Shown: positions 29,901-37,805, counted from the stretch's first letter. The stretch: DNA of 64,000 bases from an uncultured Erysipelotrichaceae bacterium (GCA_902802905.1 CADCNT010000001.1:62001-126000), one strand, 5' to 3'. Translations and numbers: made by a program. The notes: generated from the sequence alone by a model not told the origin.

Positions 29901-31200
29901 ACTTAACATGGGCTTACCTATCGCTTATGGCGATGTCTTTGAATATTCCACTGTTTTAGAATTAGAAGCTCATATTAATTCATTGAATAAAGATAATTCA
30001 CCGGTTGTTGAAGAAAAGAAACAACAAGCAGAAATTACTAGCCTTGCTCATAACGTAGTGGAAGAAGTTAATGATGTAAAAATTGACTTTGAAACTAAGA
30101 GAGTGCTTTTAACTGGTTCTACTGGATTCTTAGGAATTCACATTCTTAAAGAATTATTAGACCAAAAAGTTGAAGTGATTGCTCTTATTAGAGGTGGCAA
30201 ACTTGATCCAAAACAAAGATTATTAGGCTTATTAACTTATTACTTTGATTCACCTCTTATCGATGAAGTGGATAAATATGTCACCATCGTGGACGGTGAT
30301 GTCACTGATGAGACACTATATGACAAGTTAAAAGATCATGATTTCAATTTAATCATTAACTCGGCAGCGATTGTTAAGCATTTCGCTAACGACGACATTA
30401 TTGAAACAGTTAATGTTGGTGGCTTGAAGAATTTAATTGAAATCGCCAAGAAGAAATCGTCTCGATTAATTCAAATCTCGACCCTGTCTGTTGCTGGAGA
30501 AAACATTGATAATAGGTTCCCTGCATCCTTTAGGATGAAAGAAGATATGTTAGACTTTGGTCAAGATGTATCTAATAAGTATGTCCATTCTAAATTTGAT
30601 GCTGAAAAAGCATTATTAGAAGCGGTAAAGAATGATGGATTGGACGGCAAAGTCATCCGTGTTGGCAACTTGATGAGTAGACAAAGCGATGGAGAATTCC
30701 AAGCCAACTCCATCACCAATGGCTTTATGCGTGACTTAAAAGGCTATGTTACTTTACATAAATTCCCAGTGAATTCAATGGATGTGGAGGTTGATTTCTC
30801 ACCAATCGATGAAGTTGCAAAAACCATACTTTTACTTGCAAAAACTCCACGCAAGTTCACTGTTTTCCATTCTGCTAACTCTCACATGGTGCAGATGGGA
30901 GATATCGTTTATGTGTTAAATGAACTCGGATTTGATATTGAAGTAGTAAGCGATGACGACTTCCTTAAATCAATGAAAGAAATGATGATGGATGACTCTA
31001 AGAGCATGCTTGTATCTTCACTTATTTCTTATTCATCTAGTGATATGCATACTCACTCATTTATTCTTTCTGATAATGAGTTCTCTAATAAGAGTCTGTA
31101 TCATTTAGGATACAAATGGCCAATTACTGACTATAATTATCTAAAGAACGCAATTGATTCCCTTGCAACACTCGACTTCTTTAACAGGACTGATGTATGA
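23977..31200 (+). CDS. Dimodular NRPS with terminal reductase (C-A-T-C-A-T-R)
   Basis: 2407 residues. C1 (1-425) has HHIIMDG with H120, H121 and D125. A1 (430-905) has TSGSTG at 573-578 and A10 Lys899. T1 carries Ser952 in GLTSV. C2 (985-1420) has HHILCDG with H1120, H1121 and D1125. A2 (1427-1915) has TSGSTG at 1577-1582 and Lys1910. T2 has GGTSL with Ser1965. The reductase (2040-2407) has TGSTGFLG at 2046-2053 and catalytic Y2202/K2206. All catalytic motifs look intact. The product should be a dipeptide released by NAD(P)H as aldehyde or alcohol. The leading C domain, unlike A-first aureusimine synthetases, suggests N-acylation as in the gut dipeptide-aldehyde protease inhibitors. My by-eye specificity residues (A1 about DAMFMGLVFK, A2 about DAQFLMGITK) are tentative; A1 looks hydrophobic. 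Confidence 0.95.
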   Translation: MNKYYPLSSSEQGLYISSLNSGDAYNLANVVNLGKDVTLEQVNKALNAIFEAHPYLFTVLSIDEDGNILKHIEKEEFKLKLKEVKEVKIDSKPYELLNKHLYRFELYKVKDEYVFYFDFHHIIMDGSSIAIFISDFFLALEGKELTKEASDANEFSNKEKADLKSKKYQEAKDYFEKLVGGVETDSTPVEDKADQDVSYGNIRVPLKVTNDEVKKITKRVGVKTSTFFLSAFSYLLSKINMENESLFLTVHNGRDESVKHSFGSYVKTYPIYLNFTDEDKISDYLLKTNEQVIESVNHDIYPFSDMNKDLGTSADVLFAYQGDYFYSGTYKGKFVEVTPLLRKDGKEKLSIELHRIQNNFMIWVEYRSDLYLESTIKHLIKEYDVILSEFLKKEKLIDIDLLDKEETRLLDSFNETNFPYIEEGKTILDDFLEVVKKYPDEIAVVYKDKKYTYKQVDEISTRIANELIKLGAKREKVVSVLAKKSEYIVLASLGVIKSGAAYQPLDPSYPKDRLTFMVKDSSAIILIRDKELDDLVDDFKGHVLFTEDLLSLKDNSEIKTRPEPKDLFIMLYTSGSTGVPKGVMLEHGNIFAFCRYYRDKFKFGAGCRNAAYASYGFDADMMDLYPTLTSGATVYIIPDEMRLNLVELGQYYNDNKITHAFMTTQVGRQFASEIEVKSLKYFMVGGEKLVPMDSPKGYDFYNLYGPTEGTVFCTAQIVDKYYHRIPIGKCLSDYKVYVLDKNKKRLPTLMSGELYISGPQVARGYLNREKENKEAFLTNWFTKEEKFTRLYKTGDIVRLLEDGTIDFIGRKDGQVKIRGFRVELSEVEKVIRDYPGIKDATVKDFTDPSGVKYIVAYVVSDSKVDVEKLNAFILERKPPYMVPAYTMQIDKIPLNQNQKVNKRALPVPELKVEEKVAPRNQDEQDIFDILKGILGHDQFGVTNDMFEVGLTSVSSIRFTILLSKKYNKSVDNGDLKEHPTIASLADFLASKEEDKTYEVLDEYPLTKTQEGIFVECVSKANSTNYNIPYLFKLDKKMDLEKLNSAVVKAIDNHPYLKSILHMNDDGDILARRNNEPAKVEMIEKEIDIKSLVRPFAILDSTLYRVEIYKGKDNYLFLDFHHILCDGSSEAIILNDINKAYLGEELTPETYSGYEVALKEKDDLASDKLSKAKEFYQNVLKDVDGEYTLKKDLKVKDESKLKSIDYELKLDNKLVSDYVSNNKLTNNALFNFAFAFTLSKFIYKSDSLYETIYNGRKSSKVMNTVSMLVKTLPIYIKYAEEDLVLNKVKEMQELLSSSEEYDLYSFGDIANDYNLKANIIFAYQGDNFNFDEIGGYPVTPILMESETPKSDFGLDIFLENGVYRAHYEWDEAIYNDETIASFNRLFELVLNELLSKQNIKDINCLPRTDEDLYVKFNNTKVEIPNVTVNQLLEAHAESKANKVAVIAKNGKLTYKELNESANKVAHKLLDSGVKLAECVVMLMPRIKEAYVVRQGIVKSGAAFVPVDPKYPDDRVSYIITDSGSKYLISTKEIIAQKADLIKSTKVKAFAIEDILESNKVNNPNVKIPQSSMAYVIYTSGSTGRPKGVMIAHRNLLNYVVDDTNLATSAYRDIGVDCVSCSFASLSFDASLQEEFVPLTHGYTAVIASEEEIENPLLLAKTLKENNVKYMFMTPSFVSNLLDIDVFVDALKGFKYLDMGAEAVPMELCNRLRSLGVNANILNGYGPTETTITATYCLVKDKYMTIGTPVANTKAYILDKAGHILPINTIGDLTLAGESVGLGYLGMPDKTKEAFIEVKGEKAYRSGDMARINSEGKIEFFGRLDNQVKLRGLRVELDEIERVLNSYPSVTRSIILVKTNATEGDYLAAYFTASTNVDKDDLLAHMAKYLTPYMVPKVVMQLDKFPLTPNGKIDKKSLPEIEVKVEQKEIKAASNELEEKLLGLFKKALGKENVGVDDDFFELGGTSLSVSKVAMLALNMGLPIAYGDVFEYSTVLELEAHINSLNKDNSPVVEEKKQQAEITSLAHNVVEEVNDVKIDFETKRVLLTGSTGFLGIHILKELLDQKVEVIALIRGGKLDPKQRLLGLLTYYFDSPLIDEVDKYVTIVDGDVTDETLYDKLKDHDFNLIINSAAIVKHFANDDIIETVNVGGLKNLIEIAKKKSSRLIQISTLSVAGENIDNRFPASFRMKEDMLDFGQDVSNKYVHSKFDAEKALLEAVKNDGLDGKVIRVGNLMSRQSDGEFQANSITNGFMRDLKGYVTLHKFPVNSMDVEVDFSPIDEVAKTILLLAKTPRKFTVFHSANSHMVQMGDIVYVLNELGFDIEVVSDDDFLKSMKEMMMDDSKSMLVSSLISYSSSDMHTHSFILSDNEFSNKSLYHLGYKWPITDYNYLKNAIDSLATLDFFNRTDV

Positions 31201-32957
31201 CATTAGAGAGAAATTCTAAGTTGATTAATAAAAAGTTCATTCAATATTTGATTCCTTCAATTTTGATGATTTTTGCTATGCAATTTGGTTCTCTTATTGA
31301 TGGTATTTTAGTTGGAAACATGATTGGTAATGACGCTCTTAGTGCGACAGCCTTGGTTGTGCCAATACTCTATGTTATTCAATTACCAGGATTTGCTTTA
31401 GGCATTGGTGGATCAATTGTGATAGCTAATTTTCTAGGAAAAAGAGATTTAGTAAGCGCTAAAAAAGCATTTTCTATTTCTTTAATTATCGGAACAGGCA
31501 TCTCACTATTATTTACAATAATCGCTTTTCCAGTATCAAAACCTTTAGCAAGCTTATTCTCAATTGATTTGCTTGATTATTCGTATCAATACATTCTTGG
31601 CTATTTATTGACCGATCCATTTATTGCTTTAGCATTAATGCTTGGTTCATTTATGGCTGTCGATAATAATCCTAGATTATCTTCAGCGCTATTTATAGTT
31701 TCTAATATCGCAAAAGTCGGGCTAGAAGTATTATTCATTTACACCTTTAAATCTTGGGCAACTTTTGGTGCTGCTATTAGTACTGGGGTTGGTTATTTAG
31801 TTGGCTTATTAACTGTCATTCTTTATGTTAGAAGTAGTAAACGAAATTTAACCTTTTCATTTAATATAAAAGGTAGTGGTTTTAAAGGGATCGTTAGATC
31901 TAGCAGCACAACAGCATTAAACATGGCGCTTACCGCTATTCAAAGCATTATCGTTAATATTTTTATTGGTCGATTAATTACCGAACCTATAGAGTTAATT
32001 ACCTTTGGTCTTGTTGCCAATATGGTGTTCCTATTTGATTTAGCGTGTGGAGGAATTATAAATATTATTCCAACGATTTGCGGTATATTTTACGGCGAAA
32101 AAGACTTTTATTCTTTAAAAAAGCTTACAAGAAAAATCTTCTTTATTAATGTTGGAGTAACCGCAGTTTTGACTGCTATTATTGCTGTATTCCCAAATTT
32201 CTACTCTTTGATTTTTGGCTATCCAAATCCAACTAATCCAGATTATACTTTTAGAATTCTTAGACTATATTTGATTTCGTTTATTCCTTATGAAATAAGC
32301 AAATTCTCCATGGAATATTATCCTTCAATCGAAAAGAATTTGCCTTCTTTGGTCACTGTGTTATTACGTGAGTTAATTATTGTTTTACCTGTGACATTAG
32401 GATTATTATTCACTATGGGACTTGAAGGATATGTATTAGCCTGTGCTATTACAGAAATTACCACAGTCATTATTACTTATGCGTTTATTTTGATTTATGA
32501 AAAGGTGAAGAAAAAGAATTGTCATGGCATTTTCATGTTTGAAAAAGAAGACTATAAAACTTTTGATGTTTCTATAACTAATGAATTAGATAATGCTTCA
32601 ATCATTTCAGAACAATTATCAAAGTTTGCTTTAGAAAATGGTGTTCCTAACCGTGAAAGTCAGATTGTGGGTCTTGCTTGTGAAGAGATGGTGGACAACA
32701 TTGTCGAATTTGGTTATAAGAAAGAAAAACGTAATTATATCGATGTTTCTCTTAAAATCAATAATGATTTGTTATTATTAAGGGTAAGAGATGACGGAGT
32801 GCCTTTTGATCCTACTAAATCTCAAAAGGAAGAAAATGAAGAATACTCAACTAACGGCATTGAGTTAATTAGTAAAATGGTTACTAAGATGTCATATATG
32901 CGTGTTTTGAGTTTAAATAATACAGTTTTTGAAATCAGTTTAGGAGGAAATAATTGA
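31197..32957 (+). CDS. MATE-family exporter fused to an RsbW/SpoIIAB-like HATPase domain
   Basis: Residues 1-440 form a twelve-helix MATE/MOP transporter (KFIQYLIPSILMIFAMQFGSL, IDGILVGNMIGNDALSA, GSIVIANFLGKRD). Residues about 455-586 are a GHKL ATPase domain of the anti-sigma kinase type: N-box EEMVDN with E497 and N501, G1 RDDGVPF with D532 and G534, and G2 NGIELI. The start overlaps the NRPS stop (ATGA), so it is the likely exporter of the peptide. The kinase-like domain should bind ATP and a STAS partner, and the next gene encodes one. Regulation of transport by partner switching is inference from this architecture. Confidence 0.9.
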   Translation: MTLERNSKLINKKFIQYLIPSILMIFAMQFGSLIDGILVGNMIGNDALSATALVVPILYVIQLPGFALGIGGSIVIANFLGKRDLVSAKKAFSISLIIGTGISLLFTIIAFPVSKPLASLFSIDLLDYSYQYILGYLLTDPFIALALMLGSFMAVDNNPRLSSALFIVSNIAKVGLEVLFIYTFKSWATFGAAISTGVGYLVGLLTVILYVRSSKRNLTFSFNIKGSGFKGIVRSSSTTALNMALTAIQSIIVNIFIGRLITEPIELITFGLVANMVFLFDLACGGIINIIPTICGIFYGEKDFYSLKKLTRKIFFINVGVTAVLTAIIAVFPNFYSLIFGYPNPTNPDYTFRILRLYLISFIPYEISKFSMEYYPSIEKNLPSLVTVLLRELIIVLPVTLGLLFTMGLEGYVLACAITEITTVIITYAFILIYEKVKKKNCHGIFMFEKEDYKTFDVSITNELDNASIISEQLSKFALENGVPNRESQIVGLACEEMVDNIVEFGYKKEKRNYIDVSLKINNDLLLLRVRDDGVPFDPTKSQKEENEEYSTNGIELISKMVTKMSYMRVLSLNNTVFEISLGGNN

Positions 32958-33253
32958 TGGAAATTAGTATTAAACATGATGGAGCGTTAATTTTTGCGCT
33001 CAGCGGAAGATTAGACACAATTACTTCTCAACAACTTCTTCAAGCATTTGCTAAAGAAAAAGTGGAAGAAGAACTTTTAATTGTCGACATGAAAGATCTT
33101 GAATACATCTCTTCTGCCGGCTTAAGAGCTCTTTTAGCAATGAAAAAAGAGTTAGCGAGCAAAAACAAAGAACTCGAAGTTCATAATTTGAACGATATTT
33201 GTAAAGAAGTATTTAGAGTGACAGGAATGGGGAACATTCTTACTGTCAAATAA
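32957..33253 (+). CDS. STAS-domain anti-anti-sigma factor-like protein
   Basis: 98 residues forming a single STAS domain (ALIFALSGRLD, LIVDMKDLEYISSAGLRALL). The phosphorylatable serine is in ISSAGLR (S52/S53), as in SpoIIAA and RsbV. The ATG at 32957 overlaps the stop of the MATE-HATPase gene by one base and has AGGAGG upstream; a TTG three bases earlier is not needed. By family knowledge the protein would be phosphorylated by an RsbW-like domain and dephosphorylated by a PP2C. The two neighbours supply exactly these, one of them fused to a transporter. Confidence 0.9.
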   Translation: MEISIKHDGALIFALSGRLDTITSQQLLQAFAKEKVEEELLIVDMKDLEYISSAGLRALLAMKKELASKNKELEVHNLNDICKEVFRVTGMGNILTVK

Positions 33254-33261
33254 TTAAATTT

Positions 33262-35427
33262 ATGAAACGTCGTTTCCCAATTTTATTAAAGGTAATTCTG
33301 TTAGGCATCGGTGTGTCTATTTTAACTTCGGGCACCGCTGTCACAGTTTCGTATTTCAACCAAGTAAATAGAGGGGAACAAAATTTAATTGATTCTATTG
33401 ATAATACTTTGGAAGCTGCCAATGATGTATTTTCGGACTTGGATGGACAAAATACATTGCTTTATGTCGAATATTTAAACGACATTAGAAATTATGTTCA
33501 AAACATTTTTATTAATGATACTGATAAAAAGACAATTGATGATTTTAATACATTTGATGAATTTGCCGCCTATTACCAAACAAAATATCGTTGGATATAT
33601 CCTCACGATCCAAGATTTGGATTATTAGAACCTGGTGAAGCTGAATTCAAATTAGCGTATTATACAATTCTTAATTTATTAGATAATTTCCAAATTTCAT
33701 CTGGTTCTGTATCTGCGTTTTTATCTTATGAGGACGTAGATAAAACCTTAGTCTTTTTAGCAGATTCCCGCATGGATAATAGCGATCGAAAAGCAAATGA
33801 TTATTTCCATGTTCCTGGATATTATTACCATATAAAGAGTTCGGATTATTTTGTGGATTCATCTCATAATAAGCATATGGGCTGCAGGCTAGATGGATAT
33901 TTAACTAGATTCATTGAAATTCGTGAACCAGCATCCACTCCTGATGAACCACAAAGATTGATCGCTAATTTATACATTCAATACGATTTATCAAAAGTTC
34001 ATAAACAGTCACTTGATGTTCTTTATAAAGAGTTATTGATTATCGGTTTATCGGCATTGGCCCTTATTGCTATTTATACCGCGTTTTCATATTTGCTATT
34101 TGTGAAAAATATTAATAAGCTTTCAAAATCATCTAGTGAAATTAGACAAAGATTAGTTGATAAAAACATGAATGAAATCGTGGATATCCCTATTAAATCT
34201 AACGATGAGATGAGTGTATTAAAAGATTCATTGATTGAGATGGAAAAAGCAATTATCAACTATGTTGATATTATTCATAAAGAAGCCCAAGAAAAAGAAA
34301 GAAATAATGCTGAACTTATGGTGGCAAGTAAGATTCAGTTAGATTCTCTACCTCCAGAGAAACTAGAAGATAAAAACGCCTCCTTAAGAGCGTTTATTAA
34401 AACCGCTAAAGAAGTGGGTGGCGATTTCTATGATTACTTCTATCTTGATGACCACCGTTTAGCTGTGCTCATTTCTGATGTTTCCGGTAAAGGCATTCCT
34501 GCCTCATTATTCATGATGAAAGGCAAGGAACTTATTAAATCCGCAGTGCAATCATATAAGTCGCTAGTGGAAGCCGTTAACGGAGTCAATAATATGCTTG
34601 TTAAGAATAATGAAGAATTATTATTCATTACCTCCTTTGTTGCAATTATTGACTTTGAAAAAGGTGAAATTAAATATGTTAATGCTGGACATGAAAAACC
34701 TTATATTGTCTCTAAAGACAAGGTGATAAAATTGGATGGCGAATCTAACATAATGTTAGGAGTTGAAGCCAACTATCAATTCAAACAAGAGTCACATAAA
34801 TTTAATGAAGGTGATTATCTCTTCTTATTTACGGACGGCTTAAATGAATCCATTAATGATAGTGAAGAAGAATTTGGCTATCAAAGAATTGAAGAATCAC
34901 TAAAAGACACTGGTGATAGCCATTTAGATGATGTGATTAATAAATTAATCAATAATCTTGATTCATTTACTGGTTGTAGAGAACAGTTCGATGATATTAC
35001 TATGCTTGCAGTCAAATGCAAAAAGAACGAATTGCATTTACGCTATGAGCAAAAAGATTACTCTATCATTAGTGATGCAACCGATAAGTTTAATGAATAC
35101 TTCTCCTTTATTGCCGACGATAAAAAAGCCTCTATCGGCATTATTATCGATGAAATAGTTAATAACTATGTATCTTATGAAGAAAGAGAAGATTTGGTTA
35201 TTGAAGTCAACTTTAAACTTGTTGATAACGATTTAGAAATTGTCTTTTCCTGTAACGGCAATGATTACGATCCTTTTAAAAACCATAAAGAAAAATTCCT
35301 TGAGACATTCCATTCGGAAATCGAACTTGGTGGTTTTGGCTTATCAATTGTTAAAGATTTATCTAAATCACATAAATATCACTATAAAGACGGACATTCA
35401 TATATTGAAATTGTTGTTGCTTTATAA
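33262..35427 (+). CDS. Membrane sensor PP2C phosphatase (SpoIIE/RsbU type) with C-terminal HATPase domain
   Basis: 721 residues. TM1 (about 8-28) and TM2 (about 255-275) enclose an extracytoplasmic sensor of about 225 residues. A HAMP-like linker follows, then a SpoIIE-type PP2C (about 340-595) with metal aspartates D388 (VGGDFY), D406 (ISDVSGKG), D525 (FTDGLNE) and D577/D578 (QFDDIT). A second GHKL domain (about 600-721) has an E631-xxx-N635 N-box and GGFGLSIV. It should dephosphorylate the STAS protein in response to an outside signal, perhaps the peptide itself, and may also bind or phosphorylate it through its HATPase. No clear Shine-Dalgarno is seen. It ends the six-gene run; no strong terminator follows. 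Confidence 0.9.
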   Translation: MKRRFPILLKVILLGIGVSILTSGTAVTVSYFNQVNRGEQNLIDSIDNTLEAANDVFSDLDGQNTLLYVEYLNDIRNYVQNIFINDTDKKTIDDFNTFDEFAAYYQTKYRWIYPHDPRFGLLEPGEAEFKLAYYTILNLLDNFQISSGSVSAFLSYEDVDKTLVFLADSRMDNSDRKANDYFHVPGYYYHIKSSDYFVDSSHNKHMGCRLDGYLTRFIEIREPASTPDEPQRLIANLYIQYDLSKVHKQSLDVLYKELLIIGLSALALIAIYTAFSYLLFVKNINKLSKSSSEIRQRLVDKNMNEIVDIPIKSNDEMSVLKDSLIEMEKAIINYVDIIHKEAQEKERNNAELMVASKIQLDSLPPEKLEDKNASLRAFIKTAKEVGGDFYDYFYLDDHRLAVLISDVSGKGIPASLFMMKGKELIKSAVQSYKSLVEAVNGVNNMLVKNNEELLFITSFVAIIDFEKGEIKYVNAGHEKPYIVSKDKVIKLDGESNIMLGVEANYQFKQESHKFNEGDYLFLFTDGLNESINDSEEEFGYQRIEESLKDTGDSHLDDVINKLINNLDSFTGCREQFDDITMLAVKCKKNELHLRYEQKDYSIISDATDKFNEYFSFIADDKKASIGIIIDEIVNNYVSYEEREDLVIEVNFKLVDNDLEIVFSCNGNDYDPFKNHKEKFLETFHSEIELGGFGLSIVKDLSKSHKYHYKDGHSYIEIVVAL

Positions 35428-35563
35428 TTTAGATGGGTTATGTCACTGATAAGAATATGGTGATAGTTTTTACTTCACTAGTATAGTGCAATCGCTATGA
35501 CATTACTACTTGATATTGCCACCTATTCCTTAGCCTCCGCTATTGAAAAGAAAAACAATTGTA

Positions 35564-37057
35564 TTAATTTTGTGAAGGCTCTAACTGATTCTCTTTTTTC
35601 TTTGTCAATAATTTGAAGATATAAAAACCAGATAGTAATAGTGTAATGATGGATCCAATAATGATAGCGATATTATAAGGAATAAAACGGCCCAACGCTA
35701 ATTCTGGTTCTGCAAATAAATATGTGGAGACAACCATAGTCATAAATATCGCAGGTAAAGCGGTAAATAATGAAAGATATTTATTCTTTTTAGTTTTAAA
35801 CAAAAATCCTGTAGCGACCCACAAACTAATTGCCGCTAACGTTTGATTAGACCACGCAAACCACCGCCATAAGATATTAAAATTATGCGGATTTAGGAAA
35901 TTCCATAAACTGATGCCGATAACCGCGGCAAATAAAGGAATGGTTAACAAGATTCTTTTCTTCTTATTTTTAGGATCGATATGTAGCCATTCTCCAACGA
36001 TCAATCGACAGCTCCTTAAAGCGGTATCTCCACTGGTAATCGGGCAAATAATAACACCTACAATTGCTAAAACCGTTCCGACTGGCCCTAATACTCCTTT
36101 TGCAATTTGATTAACAGAAGTGGAACTTCCTCCTAATTCCGCTAATATGCCCCAGCCATCAACAGTATTGACTCTAAAATATGCCATTGCCGCAGCGGCC
36201 CAGATTAAAGCAATAACCCCTTCTGCCACCATTGCACCATAGAATATTTGTCTACCTTCTTTTTCACTTTTAATACATTTAGCAATCATTGGTGATTGTG
36301 TCGCATGGAAGCCGCTTACCGCCCCACAAGCGACTGTTGTCATCATAAATGGCCACCATGGTAAAGAGCCATTCGCTTTAGAGAAGTCTTTTAAATTACC
36401 AATTAGTTCCAGCATTGGATAAGAATCGGATTTGACCATAACACCAACAATAATGGCGACAGCCATACCGATTAAAATGACACCGAACACAGGATAGATT
36501 TTACCGATGATTTTATCGATAGGAACAATAGTTGAAACAAAATAATAAACAAGAATAATAATCATCCAAATCCATGCTTTGATGTTGCCACTAGTTAATG
36601 ATTCTAGAAGAGTGGAAGGAGAAACAACAAATACCGCTGTAACAAGTATTAATAAAACAATAGAGAAAATTCTCATAATTATTTCAATTACTTTGCCAGA
36701 GTATTTACCTGCTAGTCTAACGATCGATTCTCCATTGTTTCTTGAAGAAATCATACCAGAGAAATAGTCATGTACTGCTCCACCTAATATGCAACCTAAA
36801 ACAATCCAAACAAAGACTATTGGACCAAATAAAGCGCCGCTAATTGCACCAAATATTGGCCCTGTGCCGGCAATATTTAATAGTTCAATTAAAAAAGCTT
36901 TCCATTTAGGTAGTGGAGTAATATCGACCCCATCAGGATTAGCGATTGCTGGTGTTTTTCTATCATCGATAGCAAACACTTTTTCGCTGACTCGACTATA
37001 AATTAAATAACCACCAATTAGTACTGCTAAAGCAATGAAAAATGAAATCATAGCCAT
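35564..37057 (-). CDS. cstA: CstA-family carbon starvation / peptide-pyruvate transporter
   Basis: 497 residues, about 13 membrane helices. CstA family signatures are visible: FLIELLNIAGTGPIFGAISG, GGAVHDYFSGMIS, CGAVSGFHATQSP, and CPITSGDTALRSCR. Family members take up peptides or pyruvate. The 136 bases between this gene and the PP2C gene on the other strand hold no convincing terminator. An extended dyad sits in its promoter region. Confidence 0.9.
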   Translation of the reverse strand: MAMISFFIALAVLIGGYLIYSRVSEKVFAIDDRKTPAIANPDGVDITPLPKWKAFLIELLNIAGTGPIFGAISGALFGPIVFVWIVLGCILGGAVHDYFSGMISSRNNGESIVRLAGKYSGKVIEIIMRIFSIVLLILVTAVFVVSPSTLLESLTSGNIKAWIWMIIILVYYFVSTIVPIDKIIGKIYPVFGVILIGMAVAIIVGVMVKSDSYPMLELIGNLKDFSKANGSLPWWPFMMTTVACGAVSGFHATQSPMIAKCIKSEKEGRQIFYGAMVAEGVIALIWAAAAMAYFRVNTVDGWGILAELGGSSTSVNQIAKGVLGPVGTVLAIVGVIICPITSGDTALRSCRLIVGEWLHIDPKNKKKRILLTIPLFAAVIGISLWNFLNPHNFNILWRWFAWSNQTLAAISLWVATGFLFKTKKNKYLSLFTALPAIFMTMVVSTYLFAEPELALGRFIPYNIAIIIGSIITLLLSGFYIFKLLTKKKENQLEPSQN

Positions 37058-37064
37058 ATATTAG

Positions 37065-37105
37065 CACTAAGTACTATTTTAAAATAGTAAAAAACTAATT
37101 TAGTG
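37065..37105 (-). promoter_or_regulatory. Nested dyads upstream of cstA
   Basis: CACTAA (37065-37070) pairs with TTAGTG (37100-37105), and inside lies the perfect palindrome ACTATTTTAAAATAGT (37073-37088). The position just before the cstA start suits an operator or a leader hairpin. Confidence 0.4.
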
Positions 37106-37119
37106 AATATCTTTTGCTT

Positions 37120-37160
37120 TTAAACCTCGCGTCCGTCCAGATTTTTCGTGAGGTTTTTAT
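37120..37160 (+). terminator. Orphan terminator-like hairpin
   Basis: AACCTCGCG pairs with CGTGAGGTT (one G-T pair) across a loop of about 14 bases, followed by TTTTTA. On this strand no gene precedes it, since cstA runs the other way, so it may end an unannotated short transcript or stop read-through toward the next gene. Confidence 0.45.
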
Positions 37161-37314
37161 GCTGCTAGTTACTATTGGCTTGTTGATTCATTAACGTTGT
37201 TAAATATAACGATAGATATTTTATGGAGATCATTGCCGATTTTCATAATTTTTGTTTATAAGAACTAATATTTGATAAAATAAATACAAAGATTAAACTG
37301 AGGTAATTAATTGT

Positions 37315-37758
37315 ATGAAAAAAATTAAAGAAAATAGCGGAATTATTTCTCTTATTATTTCTTCTATAACATTAGTGCTTGTAGTAGTGTTATCTATTCT
37401 CTTTTTCACTAATTTAAATAAGAAAGATGTCAAAGATTATTCGCAATTTAGGATGTATGTTGGCACGAATGATAAGGACACAAATTTACCAATGGACAAA
37501 GATGTTGCCAGAGGCAAAGTTGATAATATCTGTTTAGAATATTTTAATGATGGATTTACTTTATATGAAGCCACTGGTGCGTGGAAAAACGAGGATGAAA
37601 CAATTACTCACGAATACACATTAGTCGTTTTTGTTTCTGGAGTGACGTTAGAAATAGTTCATCAAGCCTGCGATAAGATGATTGTAGAACTTAATCAAAG
37701 TTCAATTTTAATCGAATCATATAAATTGCCAGTCGAATTCTATAGTGGCTCAAACTAA
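37315..37758 (+). CDS. Membrane-anchored DUF3574-like protein
   Basis: 147 residues: one N-terminal membrane helix (about 8-32) and a small extracytoplasmic alpha/beta domain (FRMYVGTNDKD, DGFTLYEATGAWKNEDE, EYTLVVFVSG). The order of these blocks resembles DUF3574, whose function is unknown. GAGG lies 11 bases before the ATG and a plausible -10 (TAAAAT) lies upstream. It is monocistronic. Confidence 0.65.
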   Translation: MKKIKENSGIISLIISSITLVLVVVLSILFFTNLNKKDVKDYSQFRMYVGTNDKDTNLPMDKDVARGKVDNICLEYFNDGFTLYEATGAWKNEDETITHEYTLVVFVSGVTLEIVHQACDKMIVELNQSSILIESYKLPVEFYSGSN

Positions 37759-37805
37759 TAAAAAATATATTAAGGTTTATTTTATTTGGCTGATTCGCTA
37801 ACTTA

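Noticed and set aside
31191-31200. TGA read as tryptophan (mycoplasma code)
   Set aside because: TGA closes several genes at tight ATGA overlaps with well-formed downstream genes, so it acts as a stop here.
32954-32956. TTG start for the STAS protein
   Set aside because: The ATG at 32957 overlaps the upstream stop by one base and has AGGAGG at proper spacing; the TTG adds only one residue.
35428-35563. Terminator after the PP2C gene
   Set aside because: Only 4-base stems without a proper T run are present, so no terminator can be supported.
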